From Symbiodinium natans (Eukaryota; Sar; Dinophyceae; Suessiales; Symbiodiniaceae): a stretch of DNA of 64,000 nt. The translations under genes and the position numbers were made by a program. The notes below the pieces were generated by a model, which saw nothing but the letters and a program-made list of their open reading frames with translations, ran no database searches and was not told where the DNA came from. The stretch lies in assembly GCA_905221605.1 (NCBI GenBank), contig CAJNDS010000489.1, forward strand, positions 38,501-102,500. Reading direction: 5' to 3'. Below are positions 45,601-56,420 of this stretch, piece after piece (the stretch's first letter is position 1; the number at the start of each line of letters is the position of its first letter).

Positions 45601-48400
45601 AAACCATCTCCATTTTCTGCGCTGCTGCTGACTGAGACATGCGTGCTTATCGTGATCTTTCTGTGTTCTTTCCCCAAATCGCCCGCTGCGTCGGTCACAG
45701 GGTTCTAGTGGGGTCTAGTGAACCTTCCAGGTTTTTATCTGGTGAATTGGGTCTGTCTCCGGTCCACCTCAGTTGACATATCTCAGCAATCCATTTAGGG
45801 TCCCAGTAGCAAGGCCTGGCAGCAGTAAGGGGACAAGGAGCAAGCCTTTCCCAAGTCGAACATCTGCAAAACAAGGTGCTGCTTTTTCAAGGATGCAATG
45901 GTTTGGTGGAGGAGACCATTTTGCAGCCAAGCTGTCAGCCGAGCAGCTGTGAACTTGGAGGAGCACTTCATCAAAGGCACTTGGTCAGTCTGTGAAGCCG
46001 TGTGATGCCGTGTGTGCACCATTGTGCACCGTGTTAGTGCATGCACTCGTTCAAATTGCAGGAATGCGACTAGTAAGTACGTAAAGGGCGCAGATAAGGC
46101 AGACCCGAGAGAAACGCGCAGTAGAAGTATCTACTGCTGCAGCCCGATTGGAAGGCAGTTCACCTCCCATGGAGGTTGCCGTGGACATGGGTCAAATGCC
46201 CTTTGGCCTGCTGTTGCGGTGAAACACTGGCTCTGAGATGCAAAATGTATTTGATACCAACCGATGTAGCATGAAACATGGCATAACATGGCCTCTTGCT
46301 TGGCCTCTTGCTTTTGGCAGAGGCTGTTCTGGCTCACGTGCATGCAGATCGTGTTGGCGACTCTCGGCGGTGAGGGTTTAGCTGAGAGAATGGGCGAATG
46401 TTCTCGATTGTTCTTCAATACAATCTCCTCAGCACAACGAACATAATGCGTTCTTCTGGGGGTTTCGTGGCTACGTGTGCCCGTTCCACTGCATGCTGCA
46501 AAGCGCCTTGCCCATGCATTTTGAACTGACTCAGGGTGACCAGCGGTGCCCTGAACGAGTACTTCGGTGCTGAGTGAGACTCTCAGCCAGAGCTGCAACG
46601 GTGCCACAAAACTTCATCAACAAGTCGGCACGTGACTGTGTGTGTGCAAGCGCCATGAACACATGGCCTTTTGTGATGCGATTGTTAAACTGCGTTAGCT
46701 ATGGATCTTGTGTGATTCAGAAATCTCCAAATTGTAGGGGGGGGGTTGGAGACTCACCTCGAAGAGTCTGGGTGCCGCTGTGCGAGGCCAGACATGGAGA
46801 AGGTTGAGCTCAACCTGAAAAGCTGGCGACCGCCCCGAGGGCTATGGAGAGTTGCAGAATGCAGGTTTGCAAGCTGCGCTTCGTCTGCGCACTCTGCTCA
46901 ATGAATGAAAAGCCTTGCTACCTGGACCTGGACTCGTCCAAGGTCGGTGTTGTTTTCACATGTTGCTGGGTTTGCAACAATCAACGCCCGGCGCTTCGGT
47001 CATTTGCTTGTTTGAGTTTGCCTGAGTTTGTCTGTATCCACGAGAGTTAAGAATAGGCGTTGGGCCAAGGCATGGGGCTCGATCCAACAGGACTCCTCCA
47101 AACATGCATTCCGCCGAAGGAATGCGATAGTACCACGCAGTGAGAGAGCGATGCCCAATACCAAAAAGCCATGGTTCAAAATGTTCGAGGAGTACTTCAG
47201 CGGTTCTCCTCTGCAAGCCCTGATGGTTGTGCCAATAGGCAGCTGTCTCAGCTGCAGTCAGCAGTTCAGTGCGACGCCCATTTGGGCGCTGCGTCAACCT
47301 CATGATGACTCTGAGGCTACACTGGCTTGATCATCATGTGGGCGCCTGAGAGACTGAGTTGATGATTCATTCTCCATCTGGGTATGGCTGACTGCATTGC
47401 TCAGCGGGGTAGTTTTGGAGCATCTTTCCGGCCCGCTCGTCTCAGATATCATTTCTTCGACATTGTTCGAGAACACGTTTCCCACATGGACGATGACGTG
47501 AAGGATGAGTTCGAGGAGAAGTGGGACGAGGACCTCACTTCACTCCTGTGTCGTTGTTCTGAAGCGCGGAATGCATCCAGCAAAGCTGGCAACAGCTGTC
47601 AGAATTGCGCACGGGCTGGTTCCAAATAATTTTGAGTCTTTCTAGCTAGGCGAGTATATGCCGATGGTGAAGGTTTTGTGAGTCGAACTTACTGAGCTGC
47701 TCATTGCGTACATATCTAGGTGGAGAAGACTTCCCTCAGATGTCTGGATTTGGAGTTAATAGAGGTCAACTCATCCTTCTTCGAAGAGATGTTTGTTCTT
47801 GATCTTCGACGTTTGGATAATGAATGAATGGCATTTAGCTCTCTGAGGAGACCGAGGAGGCAGAGAACGACGTCGCAGGTTTGAGTCTTTCCTTCCTCAC
47901 TGTGCAGGCACGACTGAATAGGTTGAGTAGGCTGAATGCTCGGATCTTCAAGAGCACAGGGGACTGGGCCTAGGCACAAATGTTTTTGGAAGTTTGTGGA
48001 GGCACTCCGCTTTGCCATAAGTGGCCTTCTACCGAATCAAGAGGGCTTGGTGCCAAGACGCGCCCGTTGCCAACAGATACCTTTTCGTCCTGACAGCTCT
48101 CTCATCCAGTGCTTGGGAAGACACCGCAGCTGAGGCAATGAAAGCTCGTCCGATGCCTTTTCGCACTCTTCCAGGCACGACCGCCCGCGGTCCTTGTGAG
48201 ATGGCTAGGTCAAGGTCAAAGCAGCAGGCAAACAGCTTCGAGTCTTTTAAAGCTGAGCAAGTGTGATTCCACATGCGTCATTTTGTCGACTTCACCATGC
48301 GTGCAGTTGTTCTGCGATGAAGCTCTGCAATGCCGATGCTCTTTCTCTGTGTTCAACTGCCTGAAATTAACATGATCAAACATGGCTCATGTTACGGAAT
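42681..48400. other. Unassigned DNA
   Basis: No recognisable gene family, RNA or transposon. Minor features are a four-fold GGCCCAACAT-like repeat at about 42918-42962, a CA-rich patch at about 43785-43815, and an exon-like acidic stretch at about 47460-47600 (HMDDDVKDEFEEKWDEDL). Codon-like composition in other open frames is not convincing. Confidence 0.35.
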
Positions 48401-48404
48401 GGGT

Positions 48405-48485
48405 GGTTGTGGTGGTGCTGGTGCTGGTGCTGGTGCTGGTGGTGGTGCTGGTGGTGGTGGTGGTTGTTGTTGTTGTTCTTCTTCT
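48405..48485. repeat. (GGT)n / (TTG)n / (TTC)n trinucleotide repeat
   Basis: GGTGGTGCT units lead into GGT, then TTGTTG, then TTCTTC. Any reading frame through it is homopolymeric. Confidence 0.9.
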
Positions 48486-50390
48486 TCTTGCTGTTGTTGG
48501 GGAGTGTTTGCGACTGAAACACAAAAAGCAGCGAAGTGGCGGTGATGTCGTTTCCTGCTTTCAAAGCCTCTTCTTAGCTGCACTCATCCAGACATGTGCA
48601 GACATTTGCCAGCTCATGTCGTAACGTTGCTAAGCCTTAGAGCGCAAGCGGCCTTTGGATTTTTGAACTGTTGAACTTCTAGAATCGTCCGCTGCCATGC
48701 GAATGATTTTGCCACATGTGATGCGGAAAAGGCAATGTCACATCTTGATGGGTTGCGGCTTCTGGCTCAGATGACACAGGTCAATTGAGGCTTCTCCCGT
48801 GGGTCTCAGTGCTTGAGACGCGATGTCGTCGGTAAAGCTGAGGTGTGGGGTTCTTCGTGCTGTCAATCTCTGTTGTGAACTTAGAGCGCTTGTGGGAGGC
48901 CCCTTTGCGTCGAATGAATTGCTTCCTGTCCTCAATCTTGCTCATGAGGCATGATATCATAGACGGCAAGTGCAGGAGCCTTCAAAAAGGATGGAGAGGG
49001 TGATTGAGATCCTCAACAACTACTTTACGTTTGGCGCTGGACTTAATGTGTCCGTTCACGTCAATGTGCAATGCCTGGCGAATCTTCTGTCCAGTTTCCC
49101 GACAGGCTTGTCGTGGTGCTTCTTCTACGGCGCTACACACTTAGACTGACTCACCAGGCTTCGTTCTGCACATGCATCCGCGAATCTTGCGGATGCCTAC
49201 AAGGTGCGATGGGGAATGTCAGCTGCGCGATTCACAGATGACTGATGGGCTGAACAAAGTGTACACATGTCCACACTCTCAGCTCCTGCGCAGGGTCGCT
49301 GCAAAGCTTTTAGATATGGATCTTTCGAGGTGTAGTGCACTTACAGTGTGGTTGCAACTTTCAGCTTGCAGTTTGGCCCGGCAAGCGTAGTGAGACCTGC
49401 CACGTGCAGTCACGCGCCTTCCCAAGTTGCAGACGACGTCAGACGATGCTGATGGCTTTCAGCCATCGAGTTCACACTCCGCCCAAGTCGCCCACAGCAT
49501 CCAAGAGCCTGCAAACACGTGCACAAAGTTTCCAAGCTTTCGCTTGACCCTCGCTGGAAATTGTGCGATCTGTGCAGCTTCCAAAGCTAAGGCCAGGAAA
49601 AATCAAAGACAATTGCAACTGGATAAGAACTGGATCATATTGCAGTCCACATGAGGAAACAGGCAGAAACAGGCTTGCCACAAGATTCGCGTCCAGTGCA
49701 TCAGGGGGAGGTGGTAGGAGGATTCGACCGACGTGGCAGTTGCTCGCTTGAGAACTTTGAGATCAGTGCAGTCATGTGCAGACTGACATCTGCTGCCATC
49801 AGCATGGGATAGCTTCTGTTTTTCTCTGTCAGGAGAACGCCCTCTTGATGGTTGCTGGCGCCCTACTGCAGCTCTGCCGGTTGCCTCCAGTATCCCCTAT
49901 ACAGCACGCTGCCATATCTGCACGAACCGTCAATGAGTCGTAAATTTTGATCTTGGAAGCTGACTTGGCAGCTGTCTGCGACATTGGCAAGAGTCATCAG
50001 CAGCAAAAGCCAATGCCCGAGCCGAGTCCATAGCGCTCTTCCTGTCAGTCGTGTCGTTTCTCACGATTTTCATTCTGGACAAGGTTGAGGAGAGACACCA
50101 GAGTGTTGTTGCTGTTTGCTGCCGATCTGGATAGGAATCATCGGTTAACCCTGCCAAGATAGCAGGTTCTTGAATCCCAAGAGCTCCTACAAAAGGATTC
50201 TGATGGCACCTCCATGTCGGCTCACCCGCTTCCTTCTCGCATTGTGTCGTTTTCTCTCTTCATTCGTTCTCTCATTCATTTGTTCACTTCGTACTTTTAG
50301 TGTCGTATCTAGAGAGTGAAGGTAGTGATTGAAAGTGCATGAACGAAGTTAATAAGCGCTCGAAATAAGATTAAGAAGAGCGCGTGCTCA
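48486..50390. other. Unassigned DNA before the (TAC)n array
   Basis: No recognised feature. A short plus-strand exon-like reading at about 49550-49650 (ASKAKARKNQRQLQLDKNW) is the only coding-looking piece. Confidence 0.3.
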
Positions 50391-50394
50391 CTAC

Positions 50395-50465
50395 CCCACC
50401 ACTACCACCACCACCACCACGACTACTACTACTACTACTACTACTACTGCTACTACTACTACTAA

Positions 50466-50508
<43 letters not shown>

Positions 50509-50509
50509 G

Positions 50510-50547
<38 letters not shown>

Positions 50548-50587
50548 GCTACTACTACTACTCCTACTACTAACTACTACCTACTAC

Positions 50588-50645
<58 letters not shown>

Positions 50646-50686
50646 TACTTCTACTACTTCGACTACTTCGACTACTACTTCTACTA
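50395..50686. repeat. (TAC/CTA)n trinucleotide array, left part
   Basis: About 290 bp of CTA repeats with TGC and TTC interruptions. It stops at TTCTACTA (50679-50686). The same repeat, same strand, resumes at 56533 with TTCTACTA, which indicates one array split by the intervening element. Confidence 0.95.
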
Positions 50687-50842
50687 GGGGTATTGCGCGT
50701 ATTTGACGCTGTGTCATCCTTCATTTTGCATGTTTTCCCATGTTCTTCCATAGGCGAAAACACTGCTATTTGCAGTGTTTTCTGCTCATGCATTGAATGC
50801 TATGCCACACTCCGCCAATTCCCAACGGCGACGCCCATGAGG
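50687..50842 (+). repeat. Left terminal inverted repeat of the Merlin-like element
   Basis: It starts GGGGTATT, then the shared GCGCGTATTTGACGC core, TTCCATAGGCGAAAA, and AATTCCCAACGGCGACGCC. It contains a perfect 10-bp hairpin, AAAACACTGC with loop TATTT and GCAGTGTTTT, at 50757-50781. Confidence 0.8.
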
Positions 50843-50960
50843 GCCTTTCGATTTTTTTGTCACGGTCTTCGGTTTCCCATGAGGGCCTTTCGATTTTTTG
50901 TGAGGGTCTTCGGTTTCCCATGAGGGCCTTTGATTTCCCATGAGGGCCTTGCCCCAATAA
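50836..50960. repeat. Subterminal CCCATGAGGGCCTTT repeats
   Basis: CCCATGAGGGCCTT occurs four times (near 50834, 50877, 50917 and 50937) with intervening TTCGGTTT or GATTT. These may be transposase-binding subterminal repeats of the element. Confidence 0.7.
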
Positions 50961-51099
50961 TTTGTGATTAAAATTGGCTTTGGCTTGGCTTGGCTTGGGG
51001 GGGTGGGGGGGGCTTGGGGCTGGGGGGGGGGTTACCTGGGGTTTTGGGTTTAAGGCTATAGGATTCAAGCTTCGGGATTTCTGGTTTTCGGTTTCAGGG

Positions 51100-51995
51100 T
51101 AGGCGAGTTTTGAGCTTGCACTTGAAGCTTCGGGGTTCGGGTTTAGGGTTTAAGGGTCCAGGAAATTTGGGCTTCCACTTGAACCTTCGGGGTTTGGGGT
51201 TTAGGGCTTCAGGGTCCAGCAATGTTGGGCTTCCACTTGAAGCTTCGGGGTTTGGGGGTTAGGGCTTAAGGGTCCAGGAAATTTGGGCCTCCACTTGAAG
51301 CTTCGGGGTTTGGGGTTGAGGGCTTAAGGGTCCAGGACTTGAAGCTTCGGGGTTTGGGGTTAGGGCTTAAGGGTCCAGGAAATTTGGGCCTCCACTTGAA
51401 GCTTCGGGGTTTGGGGGTTAGGGCTAAGGGTCTTCCAAAGGGGGTTTGAGGGCTTAAGGGTCCAGGAATTTGGGGCCTCCACTTGAAGCTTCGGGGTTTG
51501 GGGGTTAGGGCTTAAGGGTCCAGGAAATTTGGGGCCTCCACTTGAAGCTTCGGGGTTTGGGGGTTAGGGCTTAAGGGTCCAGGAAATTTGGGCCTCCACT
51601 TGAAGCTTCGGGGTTTGGGGTTGAGGGCTTAAGGGTCCAGGAATTTGGGGCCTCCACTTGAAGCTTCGGGGTTTGGGGGTTAGGGCTTAAGGGTCCAGGA
51701 ATTTGGGGCCTCCACTTGAAGCTTCGGGGTTTGGGGGTTAGGGCTTAAGGGTCCAGGAATTTTGGGGCCTCCACTTGAAGCTTCGGGGTTTGGGGGTTAG
51801 GGCGTAAGGGTCCAGGAAATTTGGGCCTCCACTTGAAGCTTCGGGGTTTGGGGTTGAGGGCTTAAGGGTCCAGGAATTTGGGGCCTCCACTTGAAGCTTC
51901 GGGGTTTGGGGGTTAGGGCTTAAGGGTCCAGGAATTTGGGGCCTCCACTTCAAGCTTCGGGGTTTGGGGTTTCGGGCTTAAGGGTACACGGCTGT
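51100..51995. repeat. About 15 copies of a 57-60 bp satellite, telomere-like core
   Basis: Each unit carries CACTTGAAGCTTCGGGG, GTTTGGGGGTTAGGGCTTA and AGGGTCCAGGAA. One copy near 51420-51450 is disrupted. The G-rich half resembles degenerate TTTAGGG. It lies entirely within the Merlin-like element and opens long meaningless frames on the minus strand. Confidence 0.9.
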
Positions 51996-52134
51996 TGGCC
52001 CTTCACTTGAATTTGGGGGTTTGGGGCCGTCCCTCATTTTCAACGCTGCTTCTCCCCGTGCAACTTTCGTGCTCTTTGTCTGGCACTCATTTTGGAGTCA
52101 CCGACTTCACGCCCCCTGAGAGCAAAGCCTAGTG

Positions 52135-52617
52135 CAGAGACCCTTGTGCACGCGTAGACTACTTCTTGAACATGTACCGTTCCTCGGCTCAAGGCCTCGC
52201 TCCTCGGCTCAAAGCTGCCCGGAAAGATATCCACTCCGCCTTTGTCTCTGGGCTCAGCTCAGAGATCCTCGAGCGGGGAAACTCATGCTTGAAAAAGCAG
52301 GCGCATCTGCCAATGTAGTCCCGGTCCCAATACCCACTACATATCAAGATAAGGTCGCCGGCATGTGCGCCGTCCGGCACCGCCCAAGGCACCATCGCCC
52401 TTTGGTTGTGCCACGGGCAACGGCCCCAACGAAACTTGCGGGCATGTTTCTGCCCCTCTACGTACATGTCATGCCCTCCAAAGGTCACGTCGGCTCCCGG
52501 TCGCAGGAACATGTTGCTGGTATCCGGCACGTTGCGCGCCCACGAGGCGTCAAGCTTCACAAACCAGGAAGCTGGAGCTGGCACCATGTTCGTGCCACCC
52601 GCCGCAGTCTTCCTCAC
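52135..52617 (-). CDS. Unrecognised accessory exon A of the Merlin-like element
   Basis: This minus-strand open stretch has convincing protein composition. From 52617 it contains PASWFVKLDASWARNVPDTS, then LRPGADVTFGGHDMYVEGQK, HARKFRWGRCPWHNQ, then DRDYIGRCACFFKHEFPRSR and LSPETKAEWISFRAAL near the end. There are several Cys/Trp/His residues but no known motif. No ATG opens it, so it is probably an internal or last exon. It lies downstream of the transposase on the same strand, separated by telomere-like DNA. It may belong to a second gene carried by the element. The function is unknown. Confidence 0.45.
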
Positions 52618-52674
52618 TTTGGCCGGCCTCCCAGCAGGTTACTTTTTCGGTTCGACATGCGGCCTTCGGGCTTA

Positions 52675-52905
52675 GGCCTTAGGGCTTAGGGTTTCAGGTT
52701 TAAGGTTTAGGGTTTGGGTTTAGGCTTCAGGGTTCAGGGTTTAGGCCTTTGGGTTTCAGGTTTAGGGTCTAGGCTTGAGGGTCTACGGTTTAGGGTTTAG
52801 GGTTTCAGGTCTAGGGTTCAGGGTTTTGGGTTTTGGGTTTCACGTCTAGGGTTCAGGGTTTAGGGTTTACGGTTTGGAGTTTAGGGATTACATATTCGGG
52901 TCGGG
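52675..52905. repeat. Telomere-like tract (TTTAGGG on +)
   Basis: Degenerate TTTAGGG, TTCAGGG and TTTGGG units between accessory exons, probably intronic on the minus strand. Confidence 0.85.
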
Positions 52906-52984
52906 TTTAACCTTCTTCAAAATCCCCGCCTGCTCTCTTCTTCCGGCTGTGTGCCGATGACAGACTCCTGCAAAATTGTGGACT

Positions 52985-53167
52985 TTAGTTACCAGGCTTT
53001 CGGGCTCCGATGCTTACTTTGGGCTCTTCCGGGTCCTGTGAGTCCGAAGAGATGCCCTCCTCATCCGTTGCTGTGCTCGGGCCAGACGTCTTGACATCAA
53101 CTGCCCCATCTGCCCCAGCATCGGCACTGAAGCGCCACGGACCCAACACTGCGTTGCCAGGAAACAT
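52985..53167 (-). CDS. Unrecognised accessory exon B
   Basis: A short acidic segment from the minus strand (ADAGADGAVDVKTS, ATDEEGISSDSQDPEEPK) is followed by a possible GT donor (CCCAAA|GTAAGC). It lies between exons A and C in the same orientation. Low-complexity acidic composition gives no functional clue. It may be a linker exon of the same gene. Confidence 0.35.
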   Translation of the reverse strand: MFPGNAVLGPWRFSADAGADGAVDVKTSGPSTATDEEGISSDSQDPEEPKVSIGARKPGN

Positions 53168-53364
53168 GGCACTAGCCGCTTGTCTGGACTAACTGTAATG
53201 CACAAAACTGCGGCAAAAGGTCCATGTTCCATCGTCCCTCCTTCTTTCATTCCAAGCCTGCAGTAAAACTACACCCTTCGGTCTGCTGCAGAGGTCCTGA
53301 GCGCTGTCCCCCGTAAACCCTCAAGTCAGCAAGTCTTCTTATACTGCCGCGGCCTTCGCACATG

Positions 53365-53853
53365 TCACTGTCCAGAAACATCGGGCTGGGTCAGCAGCCC
53401 GGCAGTCAACAGCGCAGCATCTTCAAACACTTGCTCCAAGCTTTTCCACACATGCTGCTGGAAGATATCTTTATGACTTCGCATGTGGTGCAAAGCCTGC
53501 TGAAGCAACTCTTCCAGGCACCCAAGCCGAACACGCCACTCATTGCCGTGGCATTCCAGGACTTGTGCCCGGAAGCTCATGGGATACTCTGAGAACGTCA
53601 CTTCCCTCAGAGATGCAGGAATGTACTCGAGCATGCGAACATCAGAGAAGACCAGTGTGCAAAGAACGTCGCCGCACAGGCGGAGCAGCATCAAATTTTC
53701 CATGTCCGGCCGGTCCACGTACACTCTGCTCCTAATGTTCCACAGCGGCACCAGTGCACAAAGAATCTCATGAAGCTCATGGTCACGCCAGTTCTCGTAA
53801 GAGAGACCCGTGCCGAAGCTCTCTTCTGCCACGCTGCTAACCCTCGCTGCCAC
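53365..53853 (-). CDS. Unrecognised accessory exon C
   Basis: After a CCCAAAAG|G acceptor the minus strand encodes about 162 residues of well-formed protein. It contains SYENWRDHELHEILCALVPL, VYVDRPDMENLMLLRLCGDV, LEYIPASLREVTFSEYP and CLEELLQQALHHMRSHKDIF. It reads as a helical, leucine-rich domain with tryptophan and cysteine residues, perhaps protein-binding. No catalytic motif or family was recognised. It follows the transposase gene on the same strand and may begin an accessory gene of the element, or form its C-terminal extension through further splicing. Confidence 0.45.
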   Translation of the reverse strand: MAARVSSVAEESFGTGLSYENWRDHELHEILCALVPLWNIRSRVYVDRPDMENLMLLRLCGDVLCTLVFSDVRMLEYIPASLREVTFSEYPMSFRAQVLECHGNEWRVRLGCLEELLQQALHHMRSHKDIFQQHVWKSLEQVFEDAALLTAGLLTQPDVSGQ

Positions 53854-54059
53854 CTTTTGGGTCACATGTCATGGAATGAAGGTCATATTCCAATCTGCAC
53901 AGACACGGAACGCTTATGCAGTCCCAACCCATGCCTGCATGACCAGGTCCTCTGCAACCGGAGCCCACATGGCCAGGGGTGCAAAGAGCGGGTGGTTTCC
54001 GTACAGTATCAGAGCCACCAAGCTACGCTTCACTTATACTTTGTACATACCATATAGTG

Positions 54060-54215
54060 TCTAATATATAGTATATAATATATATAATATATTATATACT
54101 ATATATTTCTTATATACTATTTATTATATAAAAATAATATGTATATATATATATATATATTATTTTTTATATATTTCTTATTATTATTCTTCTATCTATA
54201 CTATATATTTTAGTG
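54060..54215. other. AT-only block inside the Merlin-like element
   Basis: About 155 bp of almost pure A/T (ATATATAATATAT runs), with no coding content. It could be an intergenic spacer or easily melted DNA. Confidence 0.8.
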
Positions 54216-54640
54216 GGTTTCAGGTTTAGGGCTTAGGGCTTAACCCCACACCTCAAGCCCTGGTGGTCCCACGGTGCATGTTGGCCGTTACCAGGACGAG
54301 AGGATGTGGGGGGGGCTGCCGGAACTAAACCTATGCCTACACCCCAAAGCTTTCGAGTTTTAGGGTGTAGCCCTTTTGATCTTTCCCTTCAGGCTTTTGG
54401 GTTGGGACTTTAGAGTTTCAGGGTTCACGATTTTCGGGCTTGCGAATCATGGAAGGTCCTCACCCTAAGCCAGGAAACTCAAGCTTCTTAAGCCTAAACC
54501 CCAGACCTGCAAAGTCTTTAGGCTGGGCCCCAAAGCTGCAAGGTTCTAAGCGTCTTCAGCCCAAGTCTGAAAGCTTACGAGTCTGAGCCCTAACCCCTAA
54601 ACCACATAACTCAAGCTCCCCGGCTAGACCTGCGATTTGG
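54216..54640. repeat. Degenerate telomere-like / GGGTTTCAGG-derived spacer
   Basis: TTTAGGG-related words (GGTTTAGGGCTTAGGG, then CCCTAAGCC and CCCCTAAACC in the opposite sense) lie in DNA without supported exons. A 20-bp word GTCTGGCACTCATTTTGGAG just beyond (54678) is repeated at 52078. Confidence 0.6.
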
Positions 54641-54790
54641 CTGCTGTCTGTGTCCGCGCAGCTGCAGCAATCTCTGTGTCTGGCACTCATTTTGGAGTCC
54701 CTGACGTTTTTCCCCAGATGCCAAGGCCGTAACACAGTTGCAATATGTTTAACTGCGCTACTTTCGTATGGTTTACACAGCACGCCTGCC

Positions 54791-56359
54791 TCATGCTGCC
54801 TCGGCATCACCCCCAGTGAACAGGGCCCATCTCCCCACGGACCGGCTCACGTGATACTTTCTGTGGTACATCTTCAGCCCGCGCAACAAGCAGGCGCGGA
54901 AGTTCCGCTGCGTCAAGCTTTTCATGTTCTCGTTATGCCGCAACAGCCAAGCGAAAATCAGCGTCACAAGCCAGCCATTCATGGATCCGTCTGATTTTCG
55001 CGCTCTGACGCCTGCACAAAATTTGTCCAGTGAACGCCATCTGGAGTCGATTGACATTGTACCCGCCACTTTTCCATTGCTGAGCTTTCTGACGTACTCC
55101 TCGCAAGAGATGCGGACAGTTGACTTAGAATGAAAACGCTTCTAGGATTTTGGGCCTGGCCCTAAACATGTGGATTTTTGGGGTCTGGGCTTCCACATCT
55201 CGGATTAGGAGTCCTTCTTCTTGTGGCTCACTGCATGAAACTGCAGTTTCTTCTTCTTCTCTTTGGCTGCGCACCGAGTGTAGCAAGAGTTACCATCTGT
55301 GTACACCGCACGCTTCTTCGACACACAGACCTTGTTCAAGATCTTGCTGGAAACCACGTCCTCCCAGCAGTCGCAGACGACAGTTGCACTTACAAAATGC
55401 TCTTGAGGGTTTAGGGTTTAGGGGTTTCAGCTTTCCAAAACAAAAACCTGCAGGGACTCCGGCGGCGGTGGGGCTTTCTTGGACACCAACTTGGACGGCA
55501 GCATACTGACACATAGCGCGCCCCCACGGACACAGATGCCGGCCAGGCGCACGTGGCACTGGAACACTTCTGGTCCACGCTCTGCACCATATATCTTCTG
55601 AAGATGCTGAAAGTGTGGATTCCTGCCTGACACGTAAAAGCGTTTGAGCGCATGCGCATCAACTTCTGTGTCATTCTTGAGAATCCGCTTTCTGTTGTTC
55701 GCGAAACCCAGGAGAGACTCCGACTTCAAACAGACATCGATCATGTTCCCCAACTTTCTCCTGCCCCATCCAAGAATGCGATTTAGATCCGTGGCTGTCG
55801 GTCTCTGGAGCATGCTCTGTCGACTGTAGACCACGAGGAACTCGTAGATCTCTGCAGGTGTTGTTCTGCAATGCCGGAAGGGGGAAAACCACACGTAGTT
55901 CGTGTACCTGTGGCACTTGGCACAGGATATGAAGCGAAGACCCGCCTTTGTCCCCCGCTTCGTGTTGCTCGGCTTGACTTGGTCGGACTTGCAGTGGCTG
56001 CATGTCTTTGGTCTTTCCATGACACCAGCCTTCAGCAGCTCTTGGTAGCATTTCTCCTCATCTTTCAGGATCTCACGCTCAGATTCGATGTCTGCCCGCT
56101 TCACGCACGGCTGCTGCTTGCGTTTCCGCGCACCGCTATACTGCAGCCTGGCAGAAACTTTGCTCTCACCGTCCTTGCGAAGACGACGAAGCCGCCGTTG
56201 AGGTTCCGCACGCGCATGCCTTTGCACTTTTTCCTGAAGCTCCCGGATGAGCCTACCTGCATAGGTAGTGCAAGTCTCCTGCCGGTGGCCCGGCTGCCCA
56301 CACACACGGCATCTATGTCTGGACTGCTTCGGCATGGCTTTCCTTTCGCATTCGAGCAT
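54791..56359 (-). CDS. Merlin/IS1595-like transposase (three exons)
   Basis: The exons are 56359-55448, 55399-55214 and 55123-54791. All join in phase 0, giving about 476 residues. Starting at the ATG at 56359 there is a CCHC zinc knuckle (CRVCGQPGHRQETC, residues 17-30), then a zinc ribbon with cysteines at about 120, 123, 146 and 149 (CSHC and CAKC). Next comes a helical DNA-binding region and the first catalytic aspartate in TEVDAH (about 234). Exon 2 gives the second in VYTDGNSCY (about 339), then LQFHAVSHKKK. Exon 3 has SIDSRWRSLDKF (about 392) where the third acidic residue is expected, then AWLLRHN, the family's usual C-terminal element. The third acid is D rather than E. The enzyme would bind the terminal repeats and move the element. 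A CTTGTAAG|G site at 56399-56406 could be a trans- or cis-splice acceptor just upstream. Confidence 0.8.
55124..55213 (-). other. Second intron of the Merlin-like transposase, GA-AG
   Basis: The boundary is AAG|GACTCC at the donor and TTCTAAG|TCAACT at the acceptor (90 bp), keeping phase 0. The intron contains in-frame stops, so removal is needed to connect the second and third catalytic regions. The GA donor is unusual but reported in dinoflagellates. Confidence 0.55.
55400..55447 (-). other. 48-bp intron made largely of telomere-like repeats
   Basis: On the coding strand the exon ends CTGCAG. The intron starts GTTTTTG, contains CCCCTAAACCCTAAACCC and ends CAAGAG before CATTTTGTAAGT. GT-AG boundaries and phase 0 fit. 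Without splicing the frame reaches a stop at 55427, inside the intron. Confidence 0.7.
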
Positions 56360-56420
56360 GGAAACAAGCGAAGACAAGTCCGAGATTGCAGCCTTGACCT
56401 TACAAGACAGGAAATTCCTG

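Noticed and set aside
50384-50923. Poly-leucine open frame
   Set aside because: Translation of the (TAC/CTA)n array running into the transposon end.
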